Below are positions 25,601 through 33,616 of a stretch of 64,000 nt of DNA, one piece after another. Under the pieces are notes generated by a model. The model saw only the letters and a list, made by a program, of their open reading frames with translations. It made no database searches and was not told the DNA's origin. The stretch spans positions 558,001-622,000 of the forward strand of contig JACKIK010000002.1 of NCBI GenBank assembly GCA_020638455.1. The letters run 5' to 3'. The translations under genes were made by a program, and so were the position numbers. How positions within the stretch are numbered: position 1 is the stretch's first letter; the number at the start of each line of letters is the position of its first letter. Source of the DNA: Hyphomonas sp. (lineage in GTDB: Bacteria > Pseudomonadota > Alphaproteobacteria > Caulobacterales > Hyphomonadaceae).

Positions 25601-26126
25601 GGGGATAGATGTCGATGATACCGCCACGGATGGCGTATTCACCCTGTTCGCGCACCGTGCTGGCACGCAGGTAGCCGTTGACCAGCAAATAGTCGTTCAA
25701 TTCCTTCTGGCTGACCGTCTGGCCGGCCACCAGGGAAAAGGAGGAGCGCCGCATCGTCTCGCGCGGCGGGACGCGCTGGATGATCGCGGATGCCGTGGTG
25801 ACGACGAGGAGCGGCCCATTCTGCCGTTCGTACCGGGCCAGTCGCGCGAGGGCGGCGCAGCGCCGGGCCGAGACGCCAGCGGTCGGGCTGACCCGGTCAT
25901 AGGGGAGCGTGTCCCAGCCCGGAAGATCGACCTGTTCGAGACGCGGGGCGGCGAATTCGGCAAGGCGCCGGCTGGTTGCGGCCGTCTTGTCGTCGCGCGC
26001 GACATAGATGCCGATTCCGCCCCGCTGCTGCAGCGCGTCGCAAAACACCATCAGGTCCGCACCGAAGGGTGCGCCTGCCAGAGCCGCCGGGCCGCCAAGC
26101 GATTTCAGGAGTTCGACAGGTGTCAT
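22665..26126 (-). CDS. mfd: transcription-repair coupling factor
   Basis: Mfd removes RNA polymerase stalled at DNA lesions and recruits UvrA. The 1153-residue product has the UvrB-homology region at the N-terminus, an RNA polymerase-interacting domain around PGDLVVHVDHGVGRYLGL, and RecG-like helicase motifs: Walker A GDVGFGKTEVA, DEEQRFGVKHKE, SATPIPRTLQMA and VVESGLDIPRANTLI, followed by QLRGRVGRS. The C-terminal domain ends normally. Its start is preceded by a perfect tandem 13-base duplication that contains the Shine-Dalgarno sequence. It lies downstream of sdhE in the same direction. Confidence 0.97.
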   Translation of the reverse strand: MTPVELLKSLGGPAALAGAPFGADLMVFCDALQQRGGIGIYVARDDKTAATSRRLAEFAAPRLEQVDLPGWDTLPYDRVSPTAGVSARRCAALARLARYERQNGPLLVVTTASAIIQRVPPRETMRRSSFSLVAGQTVSQKELNDYLLVNGYLRASTVREQGEYAIRGGIIDIYPPTAGEPLRLDFFGDTLETLRTFDTETQRSTGDTKSVTFAPVSEILFDDDVLSAFRERYLDVFGPPSGDPMYEAARASIRRQGVEGWLPLFHDHLDTLFDYAGEDALVGFGHLAGEAASERLAQAEDYYQARLDAAGGDARAARVLVPDALYLSPTQLDETISTHAVARFSPSEPGTSAYDLGARQGRDFAPERLMSQENIFEAAIAHTKALLAEGRHVTFAAWSMGSADRLINVFADHGLDTLVHVHSLEAARKAETAVVEIPLETGFVTSDFAMISEADILGDRLAAPRRKRKSANFIMDAAALNPGDLVVHVDHGVGRYLGLKTLEVTGAPHDCLHLEYAGGDTIFLPVENIDLVSRYGSEEAESQLDRLGGAGWQSRKAKAKKRILEMAAELMAIAAARELKRADPVNAGHGLYEEFAARFPYEETDDQLNAIEDVLGDLGSGKPMDRLVCGDVGFGKTEVALRAAFVAAMSGKQVAVIAPTTLLARQHFKTFEERFSGWPLKVRHLSRLVGAREASETRAGLTDGSVDVVVGTHALLAKGIEFKRLGLLVVDEEQRFGVKHKERLKELKADVHVLTLSATPIPRTLQMALTGIRDLSIIATPPVDRLSVRTYITEEDTVTLREALLREKYRGGQAFFVAPRIQDLDKLERFLAENVPEVSFIVAHGQMAAGELEDIMTAFYEGKYDVLLSTTIVESGLDIPRANTLIIHRADMFGLAQLYQLRGRVGRSKLRAYAYFTTPKDRVITETAERRLRVLQSLDSLGAGFQLASHDLDMRGSGNLLGEQQSGHVREVGVELYQSMLEDAVKALQAGAKGEDDVVDEWSPQINLGVAVLIPEDYVEDLSIRLSLYRRLSDISTSQDREAFAAELIDRFGPLPEETKQLLEVTAIKVQCKALGIAKLDAGEKGAVLAFRPDTVLDPVRLMDFVRARPNVLRLRPDSKLVYTMTGGDPVMRLGRVRAFLKELEAVAGLVAA

Positions 26127-26127
26127 G

Positions 26128-26153
26128 CCAGACCTTCAGACCAGACCTTCAGA
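26128..26153 (-). repeat. 13-bp perfect tandem duplication carrying the mfd ribosome binding site
   Basis: The unit CCAGACCTTCAGA occurs twice head to tail (26128-26140 and 26141-26153) directly before the mfd ATG. Read on the minus strand each copy contains GAAGG, so the ribosome binding site is present in two copies, the nearer one seven bases from the start codon. Confidence 0.8.
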
Positions 26154-26201
26154 CGCAATTGTGCCGCGAGCCCGGGCGCTGACGCGCCTGCTCAACCGGC
26201 A

Positions 26202-26453
26202 TCACGCGGCGTACTTGAATGCGATCAATTGGTCCAGAACCGGGCTGCGGTGATTGTCCGGCACGTCGGCCTGACCGATGAGCCAGGCGAAGACTTCCCA
26301 GTCCGGCAGACCCAGGATGGCTTCGAACTGGTCGAGTTCGGCTTCGCCATACGTGTCGAGATATTTGTCCGCGAAGCTGCCCATGAGCAGGTCCAACTCG
26401 CGGAAGCCGCGGCGCCAGGCGCGGAATTTCAGCTTGCGGCGGCGGGCATCCAT
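26202..26453 (-). CDS. sdhE: succinate dehydrogenase assembly factor (SdhE/YgfY family)
   Basis: SdhE-type proteins promote covalent attachment of FAD to succinate dehydrogenase. The 83-residue product has the family pattern: RKLKFRAWRRGFRELDLLMG containing the RGxxE motif, then FADKYLDTYGEAELDQFE and ILGLPDWEVFAWLIG. Length and spacing are normal. It lies 75 bases upstream of mfd on the same strand and is divergent from recG. Confidence 0.92.
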   Translation of the reverse strand: MDARRRKLKFRAWRRGFRELDLLMGSFADKYLDTYGEAELDQFEAILGLPDWEVFAWLIGQADVPDNHRSPVLDQLIAFKYAA

Positions 26454-26550
26454 GGGGCGGCTCCGGTGACTTCGCCCCTCCCATAATGGCTTTCCGGGAC
26501 AGGGCAAAGCGGCGTTGTGTGGCGAAGGGGGGCGGAATAGGCTCGCCCGG

Positions 26551-28611
26551 ATGCGTGACGAGCGACTCTTTCCCCTGTTCGAGCCCCTCGATTCCCTGTC
26601 GGGCGTCGGGCCGAAGCTGAAGCCTGCGCTGGAGCGGCTGGTCGGCGGGGAACATGTCTGGGACCTGCTGTTGCACCTGCCGGAGCGCTGGGTGGACCGG
26701 CGCGTGCGGGCATCCATTGACGAGACGGAATTCGGCGAGGTCGCCACGGTGAAGGGCGAGGTGCATGCCTATCACCCACCGTACAATGAGAAGTCACCGC
26801 ACAGGATCCAGCTGTTCGACGGGACGGGCTTCCTGACGCTTGCCTTCTTCCGGGCCGACGGACGGTGGCTGCAGACACAGTTCCCAATTGGCAAGACGCG
26901 GATCGTGTCCGGCCGGATTGAGGATTATCGCGGCGAGCGGCAGATGACGCATCCGGACTACATCGTCGATCCGGCGAAGGGCGGGATGCCGCCGGCGGTT
27001 GAGCCGATCTATGGGCTGACGGCGGGCCTGACCAACAAGCGCGTTCACGCCTGGGCGGAACAGGCGCTCGGCCGCATTCCCGAGAACCTGCCCGAATGGG
27101 CCGATCCGGGACTTGTGGAAGCCAAGCGCTGGCCGGATTTCCGGGAAGCGCTCGTCTGGCTGCATACGCCGGACACCTATGACGAGGACCGCTTCGCCCG
27201 CGCGCGCGAGCGCCTTGCCTATGACGAAGCGCTGGCACGGGAAAGCGCCTTCGCGCTGGCCCGCGCGGCCCGGAAGAAGCGGACTGCGCCGGGCATCCCG
27301 CATGCGGAAGAACGCATTGCGCAGCTGATCCATTCCCTGCCCTACACACCGACCAATGCCCAGATGCGGGCCTTCGAACAGATTGCCGAGGACATGGCCG
27401 GAAACTCCCCGATGCGGCGGATGCTGCAGGGCGATGTCGGGGCCGGCAAAACGCTGGTCGGCGCCATGGCGGCCGTTCAGGCAGCGGCAGGCGGCTTCCA
27501 GTCGGCGTTCATGGCACCTACGGAAGTGCTGGCACGGCAGCAGTACGAGACGCTGACGAACCTATTGTCACCGCTCGGATATTCCGTTGCGGCGCTGTCC
27601 GGGCGGGACCGGGGTTCCATGCGCGAAGCAACGCTCATGGGCCTTGCCGATGGTTCGATCCAGATCGTTGCCGGCACGCATGCGCTGTTCCAGGAAGCCG
27701 TCGCATTCCGCAACCTGGGACTGGTGATCGTCGACGAGCAGCACCGCTTCGGTGTCGCGGACAGGATGCGCCTCGCCGGCAAGGCGGCCAGCCCGCACAT
27801 GCTGGTGATGAGTGCCACGCCAATCCCGCGCACGCTGGCGCAGGCTGTGAATGGCGATCTCGACGTCTCCATCCTCGACGAGAAGCCGGCAGGCCGGAAG
27901 CCAGTCGAAACACGCGCCATACCGGACACGCGGATGGGTGACGTGGTGGATGCCGTCGGGCGCGCCATTGCGCGGGGCGAGCGGGTGTTCTGGGTCTGCC
28001 CGAAGGTGGATGTGGACGATGACGACTCAACCGCTGTCGGGCGTCACGCGATGCTGAGCAAGCAGCTGAATGTGCCGGTGGGGCTGGTCCACGGGCGCCT
28101 GAAGCCAGCCGAAAAGGACGCGGCACTGGAGGACTTCAGGACGGGCGCAACACGTGTCCTGGTGGCGACAACGGTGATCGAAGTGGGCGTGGACGTACCC
28201 GAGGCGACGATCATGGTGATCGAACGGGCGGAAGGATTCGGCCTTGCCCAGCTGCACCAGCTGCGGGGGCGCGTCGGACGTGGCGACAAGCCGTCCTATT
28301 GCCTGCTGCTGTTCCGGCCGCCGCTCGGTGACATGGCGCGCGAGCGGATCGAAACGCTGCGCCGCACCGATGACGGGTTCGAGATCGCCGAAGCGGACTT
28401 CCGGCTGCGCGGGCCGGGCGACATACTCGGTCTGCGCCAGGCGGGCGCAACGGACTACCGGGTGATCAATCTTGCAGAGGATGCGCCGCTTCTGGCCATT
28501 GCGTCGAAGGATGCCGAAGCGCTGGTGAACGAGGACCCGGAGCTTGAAAGCGTCCGGGGCAAGGCACTCCGGCTTGTCCGGGAGCTGATGGTCCCGCGTG
28601 TCCTGTCCTAG
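26551..28611 (+). CDS. recG: ATP-dependent DNA helicase RecG
   Basis: RecG remodels stalled replication forks and Holliday junctions. The 686-residue product has the wedge/OB domain near residues 50-150, Walker A GDVGAGKTLVGAMA, DEQHRFGVADRMR, SATPIPRTLAQA and the helicase C-terminal motifs TTVIEVGVDVPEATIMVIE and QLRGRVGRGD. The ATG at 26551 matches the family start (LFEPLDSLSGVGPK follows); an upstream in-frame GTG was not used. It is divergent from sdhE and shares a CTAG stop overlap with the DUF502 gene. Confidence 0.96.
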   Translation: MRDERLFPLFEPLDSLSGVGPKLKPALERLVGGEHVWDLLLHLPERWVDRRVRASIDETEFGEVATVKGEVHAYHPPYNEKSPHRIQLFDGTGFLTLAFFRADGRWLQTQFPIGKTRIVSGRIEDYRGERQMTHPDYIVDPAKGGMPPAVEPIYGLTAGLTNKRVHAWAEQALGRIPENLPEWADPGLVEAKRWPDFREALVWLHTPDTYDEDRFARARERLAYDEALARESAFALARAARKKRTAPGIPHAEERIAQLIHSLPYTPTNAQMRAFEQIAEDMAGNSPMRRMLQGDVGAGKTLVGAMAAVQAAAGGFQSAFMAPTEVLARQQYETLTNLLSPLGYSVAALSGRDRGSMREATLMGLADGSIQIVAGTHALFQEAVAFRNLGLVIVDEQHRFGVADRMRLAGKAASPHMLVMSATPIPRTLAQAVNGDLDVSILDEKPAGRKPVETRAIPDTRMGDVVDAVGRAIARGERVFWVCPKVDVDDDDSTAVGRHAMLSKQLNVPVGLVHGRLKPAEKDAALEDFRTGATRVLVATTVIEVGVDVPEATIMVIERAEGFGLAQLHQLRGRVGRGDKPSYCLLLFRPPLGDMARERIETLRRTDDGFEIAEADFRLRGPGDILGLRQAGATDYRVINLAEDAPLLAIASKDAEALVNEDPELESVRGKALRLVRELMVPRVLS

Positions 28612-29321
28612 GCTTTCTTGCCGTTGACGGCCTCAAGCGCGGCCTTCACTTCCGGATGTTCCGGAACCACCAGGCCGGCCGACAGGATCATGCGTGCGCC
28701 TTCCTCAACGCTCATGTGCATGCGGATCACCTCTTCGGCCTTCACGTACATGATAAAGCCGGATGTAGGGTTCGGCGTCGTCGGCACGAAGACACCGATA
28801 AACTCCTCTCCCAGCACCGTCTTGATTTCGCCGCGCGCCGGGGCCGCAAGGAAGCCAAGGCACCAGGTGCCCTGCTTGGGAAACTCGATCAGCACGCATT
28901 CCTGGAACTGTTCGGTCGGATTGTTGGCGAAGACATCAACGATCTGCTTGAAAGCCGAATAGACGGTACGCACGATCGGGATGCGGCTCAGCGCCCTGTC
29001 CATCAGGCCCACAACCGAGCGCCCGATCAGGTTCGTCGTGATTGCACCGAGGATAGTCAGGAAGAGAACCAGCACGATCAGGCCAAAGCCCGGTACGGCA
29101 TAGTTCAGGTACGTCTGCGGCCGCAGCGCCTCCGGCAGCCAGGGCACGACCCGGCTGTCGATATAGGTGATGAAGAACTGCAGAATGGAGAATGTCACCA
29201 CGATCGGCGCGGCGATTACCATGCCTGCGAAGAAGCGGTTGCGGAGCCATGCCCATGGGCTGACGCGAGGTGGTTTTTCCACTTCCAGTATGCCCATATC
29301 CTTTTTTGGCTTCCTGGCCAT
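28608..29321 (-). CDS. DUF502 family membrane protein
   Basis: This 237-residue protein has two N-terminal membrane helices (about residues 28-52 and 73-98) and a soluble C-terminal domain with IPIVRTVYSAFKQIVDVF, TWCLGFLAA and VFVPTTPNPTSGFIMYV, the signature of DUF502. The function is unknown; homologues are widespread in bacteria and plants. It stands alone on the minus strand. Its stop shares CTAG with recG, and it is divergent from the phosphotransferase gene across 83 bases. Confidence 0.9.
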   Translation of the reverse strand: MARKPKKDMGILEVEKPPRVSPWAWLRNRFFAGMVIAAPIVVTFSILQFFITYIDSRVVPWLPEALRPQTYLNYAVPGFGLIVLVLFLTILGAITTNLIGRSVVGLMDRALSRIPIVRTVYSAFKQIVDVFANNPTEQFQECVLIEFPKQGTWCLGFLAAPARGEIKTVLGEEFIGVFVPTTPNPTSGFIMYVKAEEVIRMHMSVEEGARMILSAGLVVPEHPEVKAALEAVNGKKA

Positions 29322-29404
29322 AATCCCGCTCCTGACAGGCGATCCGCCGCCTCCCCCGAGGGAAGAACTTGGCGATCTCCTTCTTCCTTGTAATTGTGGC
29401 GAAG

Positions 29405-30415
29405 ATGGGAAGTTCTGAACAGATCACAAGCGCATTGCAGAGCTGGGCAGCTGCCAAATTCGGCGCAGATGCCCGGGTGGAGCAGCTCAAGCGTCTCTCC
29501 GGCGGCGCCAGCCAGGAAACGTGGGCCTTTGCCGTGCAGACGGCAGGTGGCACAAGACCGATGATTCTGCGCCGGGCGCCCGGCGGCGAGTCGAAAGCCC
29601 GCTCTTCCGAAGCCATCGGCCTCGGCATGGAAGCGCAGCTCCTGTCCAAAGCCGCCGACGCCGGCGTACCTGTGCCGCCGGTGCTGGGCGTCTCCGAGGC
29701 GGGTTCGGCGCTTGGGCAGGCTTTCATCATGGACAGGATCAGCGGCGAAACCATCGGCCGGAAGATCCTGAGGGATGAGGAGTTCGACAAGGCACGTTCC
29801 CTGCTCGCCGCTCAATGTGGCCGGGCGCTGGCCGGCATCCACTCAATCCCGGCAGACTCGCTGCCCGATCTGCCTGTCAGCGACGGCATGAGCCAGCTGA
29901 CGAAGTACGAAGCAATCTACCGCAATTTTGACCTGCCCCGCCCTGTCTTCGAACTCGCCATCGCATGGCTGAAGGCGCACGCGCCGGAGCCTCAGCCGCT
30001 GGTGCTCGTGCACGGCGATTTCCGGCTCGGCAACCTGATGGTCGATGAGCACGGCCTTGCCTCGATCCTCGACTGGGAACTCGCGCATGTCGGTGACCCG
30101 CGCGAAGATATCGCCTGGATCTGCGTCAATTCCTGGCGATTCGGCCAGAGCGAGCACCGCGTCGGCGGCTTCGGCGATCTCCGCGACCTGCTCGACGCCT
30201 ATGCACAGGCCGGCGGACCACAATTCCGCCCGCAGGACATCGACTGGTGGGAAATGCTGGGCAGCCTCAAATGGGGCATCATGTGCATGATCATGTACGA
30301 GGCCTTCCGCTCGGGCGCCGATCCGAGTGTCGAGCGCGCCGCCATCGGCCGGCGCGTGTCGGAAACCGAAATAGATCTCATCAACTTGCTCGAAGGGGCG
30401 CGAACCCATGCATGA
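29405..30415 (+). CDS. phosphotransferase family protein (APH/acyl-CoA dehydrogenase-associated type)
   Basis: This 336-residue protein has the aminoglycoside phosphotransferase/choline kinase fold. Visible motifs are SGGASQETWAF at the nucleotide loop, the catalytic HGDFRLGNLMV and the metal-binding ILDWELAHVGDPREDIAW. Relatives of this subtype are found with acyl-CoA dehydrogenases or fused to them and probably phosphorylate a small hydroxylated metabolite, not antibiotics. It overlaps the following DUF6285 gene by 8 bases. The ATG at 29405 was preferred to an upstream in-frame start because it lies closest to the usual family start. Confidence 0.87.
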   Translation: MGSSEQITSALQSWAAAKFGADARVEQLKRLSGGASQETWAFAVQTAGGTRPMILRRAPGGESKARSSEAIGLGMEAQLLSKAADAGVPVPPVLGVSEAGSALGQAFIMDRISGETIGRKILRDEEFDKARSLLAAQCGRALAGIHSIPADSLPDLPVSDGMSQLTKYEAIYRNFDLPRPVFELAIAWLKAHAPEPQPLVLVHGDFRLGNLMVDEHGLASILDWELAHVGDPREDIAWICVNSWRFGQSEHRVGGFGDLRDLLDAYAQAGGPQFRPQDIDWWEMLGSLKWGIMCMIMYEAFRSGADPSVERAAIGRRVSETEIDLINLLEGARTHA

Positions 30416-30791
30416 CGCCCCCTCAACGGCCGAACTGGTGGCCGCCGTAAAGCGCTTCATCGACGACAGCGCGGCGCCGCAGCTGACCGGCCACGCCGCT
30501 TTCCATGCCCGCGTGGCATCCAACGTGCTCGGCACGATCCTGCGAGAACTGGAACAGCGCCCGGCGGCCGACGCCGCCGAACGGAAGGGCCTGCTGTCGC
30601 TGCTCGGCACGACACAGAACGAAGACCTTGACGCCCTCAATCGCGAGCTCTGTGAAGAAATACGACGGGGCCGAATGGACGTGGAAACAGCCGGCCTGCT
30701 CGACCATCTAAAAACGACCACAATTGCGCAGTTGAGTATCGACCAGCCGAATTATTCCGGGCTGGCGCGCGCGTTGCATCCGCGTAGCTAA
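30408..30791 (+). CDS. DUF6285 domain protein
   Basis: The 127-residue product is a small, mainly helical, cytoplasmic protein with STAELVAAVKRFIDD at the start and HARVASNVLGTILREL and LCEEIRRGRM in the middle, features I associate with DUF6285. Such genes usually follow a phosphotransferase gene like the one here, which it overlaps by 8 bases, implying that the two proteins act together. No activity is known. Confidence 0.75.
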   Translation: MHDAPSTAELVAAVKRFIDDSAAPQLTGHAAFHARVASNVLGTILRELEQRPAADAAERKGLLSLLGTTQNEDLDALNRELCEEIRRGRMDVETAGLLDHLKTTTIAQLSIDQPNYSGLARALHPRS

Positions 30792-30825
30792 GCCGCCGAT
30801 CGCAACCGGATACTGTCATACTGCC

Positions 30826-31659
30826 ATGAAAAAACCTGCCGTCTGGATCGCCGCTGCTGCAGTGGCCATTGCCCTGTCCGCATTGCTCTGGCGGACCGTG
30901 ATCTCGCCGCCGCCGTACATCGAGATCACGCCGCTCAGCTACAGTGACTATGCAAGCTGGTCCGTCATACCGAAGGAGCAGCCCGCGCCCGTCTGGACGG
31001 ACGGCTGGGCCGTGGACGTGTTCCTCGTGAATGAAGCCTCCGGACTCAAGGCGCACAGCGGCAAGGGACTCGACAAGCGCGAACAACGCGCACGGCTTCA
31101 GGGCCGCCTGCTGGAAGACGGCCTGTCGGTCGTGGGGCCGGTGTATGCGCCGATGTTCCGCACCGACGCCATCGGTGACGACCTCTCGCGCGCTTTCGAA
31201 TCGTATCTGAAGCAGCACAATCGCGGTCGCGCTTTCATCATCGCATCAGATACGGCCCTGCCGCCGTCGCTGCTGGCATTTCTCGATACCGAGCCGGACC
31301 TGAATGAACGATTCGGCGGCTTCTACCGGCTTTCGCCTGCCAAAGGCTCAGTTGCGCTGGTTGAAACGGGCGATGCGACCGCAAAGCCGCTGACTTCGTA
31401 TTGCGGCGCGCATCTTGTCGATGACGGAACCTGCGTGGTCGATGTCGGCACGGCCCGGCAAGGCGGCTACAAGGTTCTCGCGGAGAACTCCGGCCTCGGC
31501 GCTGCGCCTGTGACGCCTTTCGTCGACTGGCTCAAGGCGAATGCCGCTCCGATGGCCGAGCCGCTCGGCGATCTTGAGGAAGTCGAGATTGTCGATATCC
31601 GCAAGCCCGGCGACACCGACGAACGCCGCACCAAGAAGAAAAAAAAGAAGCGAAACTAG
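30826..31659 (+). CDS. DUF3089-like protein with degenerate nucleophile elbow
   Basis: This 277-residue protein has an N-terminal signal-anchor (about residues 5-22) followed by a domain that resembles DUF3089 alpha/beta hydrolases: AVDVFLVNEAS, VVGPVYAPMFRTDA and RAFESYLKQHNRGRAFIIAS. In that family the last segment normally continues into GHSQG, the nucleophile elbow. Here it is ASDTALPP, so the serine nucleophile is missing and the protein is probably not an active hydrolase. It ends with a run of six lysines in an Arg/Lys-rich tail. Two cysteines (SYCGAHLVDDGTCVV) could form a disulfide in the periplasm. The stop shares CTAG with the GST gene. The family link is by recognition only. Confidence 0.65.
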   Translation: MKKPAVWIAAAAVAIALSALLWRTVISPPPYIEITPLSYSDYASWSVIPKEQPAPVWTDGWAVDVFLVNEASGLKAHSGKGLDKREQRARLQGRLLEDGLSVVGPVYAPMFRTDAIGDDLSRAFESYLKQHNRGRAFIIASDTALPPSLLAFLDTEPDLNERFGGFYRLSPAKGSVALVETGDATAKPLTSYCGAHLVDDGTCVVDVGTARQGGYKVLAENSGLGAAPVTPFVDWLKANAAPMAEPLGDLEEVEIVDIRKPGDTDERRTKKKKKKRN

Positions 31660-32300
31660 GCCGCGCCCGGCTGAACCTCCGGCGCTGCCCGCTTGAAGGC
31701 ATCGAGCTCACGGCACGCGGCATCGATCTCCACCAGGCGCGGAAATGCGCTGAGGTCCATGTCGAAGCGCCGCGCATTGGCAACCTGAGGCACCAGGGTG
31801 ATTTCGGCGGTACCCGGCGCACTTCCGAACAGGAACGACGCCGGAGCCTGCGCCGCGGCGAAGACCTCAAGCGCAGCGAAGCCGCGCCGGATCCAGTCGT
31901 GATACCAGTGCGTAACCGCATCCTTGTCCGCACCGAACTGATCCCGCAGCGCTCCGAGCACGGACAGGTTGTTAAGCGGATGGATGTCGCAGGCAATCGT
32001 ATCGGCAAAGGCGCGCGCCTGCAGCCGCTGCCATGGGTCGGCCGGGAAGAGTGACGGCTCCGGATACGTTTCCTCGAGCCACTCGATGATCGCCATCGAC
32101 TGGCCGCTGATGCGCCCCTCCACCTCGATCGCCGGCACGCGCATCTGCGCATTGAGCGCCCGATAGGCATCCTCGCGCTGTTCATCCGCTCCCGGAGCGA
32201 TATTCACCGGAAGGCTCTCATAGGAAACATTCTTCAGGTTCAGGGCAATCCGGACGCGATACGCCGCAGACGACCGCCAGTAGTCGTAAAGCCGGATCAT
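31656..32300 (-). CDS. maiA: zeta-class glutathione transferase, maleylacetoacetate isomerase-like
   Basis: The 214-residue product has the zeta GST N-terminus (LYDYWRSSAAYRVRIALNLK), the glutathione-site MRVPAIEVEG and SMAIIEWLEETYPE, and the C-terminal DIHPLNNLSVL segment of maleylacetoacetate isomerases. The usual SSCS active-site motif reads SSAA, so the cysteine is lost although the serine pair remains. MaiA normally acts in tyrosine degradation, but here the gene is the last of the AST operon, overlapping astB by ATGA, and no fumarylacetoacetase is nearby. The name is therefore a family label rather than a proven role. Confidence 0.8.
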   Translation of the reverse strand: MIRLYDYWRSSAAYRVRIALNLKNVSYESLPVNIAPGADEQREDAYRALNAQMRVPAIEVEGRISGQSMAIIEWLEETYPEPSLFPADPWQRLQARAFADTIACDIHPLNNLSVLGALRDQFGADKDAVTHWYHDWIRRGFAALEVFAAAQAPASFLFGSAPGTAEITLVPQVANARRFDMDLSAFPRLVEIDAACRELDAFKRAAPEVQPGAA

Positions 32301-33616
32301 GCAAGTTCCTCCAGATTGAGCACCTTCAGCAATTGCTCCCGCGCCAACCGGCATTCGCTGGCAAGGGCCGGGTCCGCGAGGTCAGCAGGCGCCAGCCGAT
32401 CCCGATAGGTCGCGCGGACGACGTCCTGCAGGGCATCGATGCGCTGTTCCGTCAGCAGCACGTCCGGATGGCAGGCCTGCTGCTCCGCTTCGGTCATGAC
32501 GACCCTCAGCCGCAGACAGGCAGGCCCGCCGCCGTTGCGCATGGATTGCCGGACGTCGACAAAATCGACCCGGCCGATCGGCCCGTTGCCATCGACCAGC
32601 CGGTCGCAATAGGCCCGTGTCGATGCGGTGTCCGCAGCTTCCGTCGGCGCGACAAGAACCAGCCGCGACTCGCCCGGCACGACAAGGAGTTGGGAATTGA
32701 ACAGGTAGGAGCGGATCGCGTCTTCAAGCGGAACCTCAGCCAGCGGAACCATCACCGGTTTCAGCTCGAACAGCCCCTGAGACGCGGTGCGCAATGCGCC
32801 CAGTGTGGCCTCGGTGTCCTCGAAGGCGGCTTCATGGAAGAAGAGCGTATCCGCCGTCCCGACGCAGACAACGTCGTTATGAAACGCGCCTGCATCGATG
32901 GCCGTGCGGGACTGGCGGGCAAATACGGCGCGCGCGGGCGCAAGACCGTGCCCGCGGGCCACGCATTCGGCTGCGAGCCGCGTCTGACGTGCCGGGAATC
33001 CGGCGAGGCTTTCGCCGGCATCTCGTCCATACACGAACAGTTCAACGCCCGGCGCGCCATGCTCTGCGCTCAGGCGGACATGGTTGGCTGCGCCTTCATC
33101 GGAAAAGTCGGCATGCATGGGCAGCGCCGCGTGCACGGCAAAGTGCCGGTCGTCGGAGAAAATCGCCTGCAGGACCGCTGTCGTATCCGGATGCTCCTGC
33201 GCACGGTGCAGCATCGTCGAGAGATTGGCGACGGTCAGGTGCAGCCGGCCGTCTGCCGTATCGGCCGAGGGCGACACCGTTGCAGCATTTGCGGTCCACA
33301 TGCTGCTGGCCGAATATGCCACCTTCAGCAGGCCCGGCGCCTGCTTCGCTGCCTTTTCGATAATTTCGGCGTCACTGCCGCCAAACCCGGCCGATACGAG
33401 CAGATCGAAATTCGGCCGCGGCAAGGGCGGCAGCACGCCCTGGACGAGCCCCATGCGGACGAGACGCCGCATCTTTTCCAGCCCCTGCAAGGCTGCCTCG
33501 CGCGGGTTGGACACGTCGCCCGCATTGCGCGCGCTTGCGAGGTTTCCGTCGGAAAGCCCGCCATAATTGTGGCTGGGCCCGATCAGGCCATCGAAATTGA
33601 CTTCGGCGGCGCTCAC
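32297..33616 (-). CDS. astB: N-succinylarginine dihydrolase
   Basis: AstB hydrolyses N2-succinylarginine to succinylornithine, ammonia and CO2, step two of the AST pathway. The 439-residue product starts AAEVNFDGLIGPSHNYGGLS and contains the SSMWTANAATVSPS block and the HNDVVCVGT motif near the catalytic histidine, plus SMRNGGGPACLRLRVV with the active-site cysteine. The GTG at 33616 makes a GTGA overlap with the astD stop. It also overlaps maiA. Confidence 0.96.
   Translation of the reverse strand: MSAAEVNFDGLIGPSHNYGGLSDGNLASARNAGDVSNPREAALQGLEKMRRLVRMGLVQGVLPPLPRPNFDLLVSAGFGGSDAEIIEKAAKQAPGLLKVAYSASSMWTANAATVSPSADTADGRLHLTVANLSTMLHRAQEHPDTTAVLQAIFSDDRHFAVHAALPMHADFSDEGAANHVRLSAEHGAPGVELFVYGRDAGESLAGFPARQTRLAAECVARGHGLAPARAVFARQSRTAIDAGAFHNDVVCVGTADTLFFHEAAFEDTEATLGALRTASQGLFELKPVMVPLAEVPLEDAIRSYLFNSQLLVVPGESRLVLVAPTEAADTASTRAYCDRLVDGNGPIGRVDFVDVRQSMRNGGGPACLRLRVVMTEAEQQACHPDVLLTEQRIDALQDVVRATYRDRLAPADLADPALASECRLAREQLLKVLNLEELA

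Noticed and set aside
23589..26486. Plus-strand open frame of 965 codons antisense to mfd
   Set aside because: It mirrors mfd codon positions in a GC-rich genome, shows no recognisable motif, and mfd is certain on the other strand. The same reasoning removes the long antisense frames at 9522-11795 and 36101-38944.
29405..30415. Aminoglycoside resistance gene
   Set aside because: The fold is shared with aminoglycoside phosphotransferases, but the subtype and the DUF6285 partner point to metabolic phosphotransferases.
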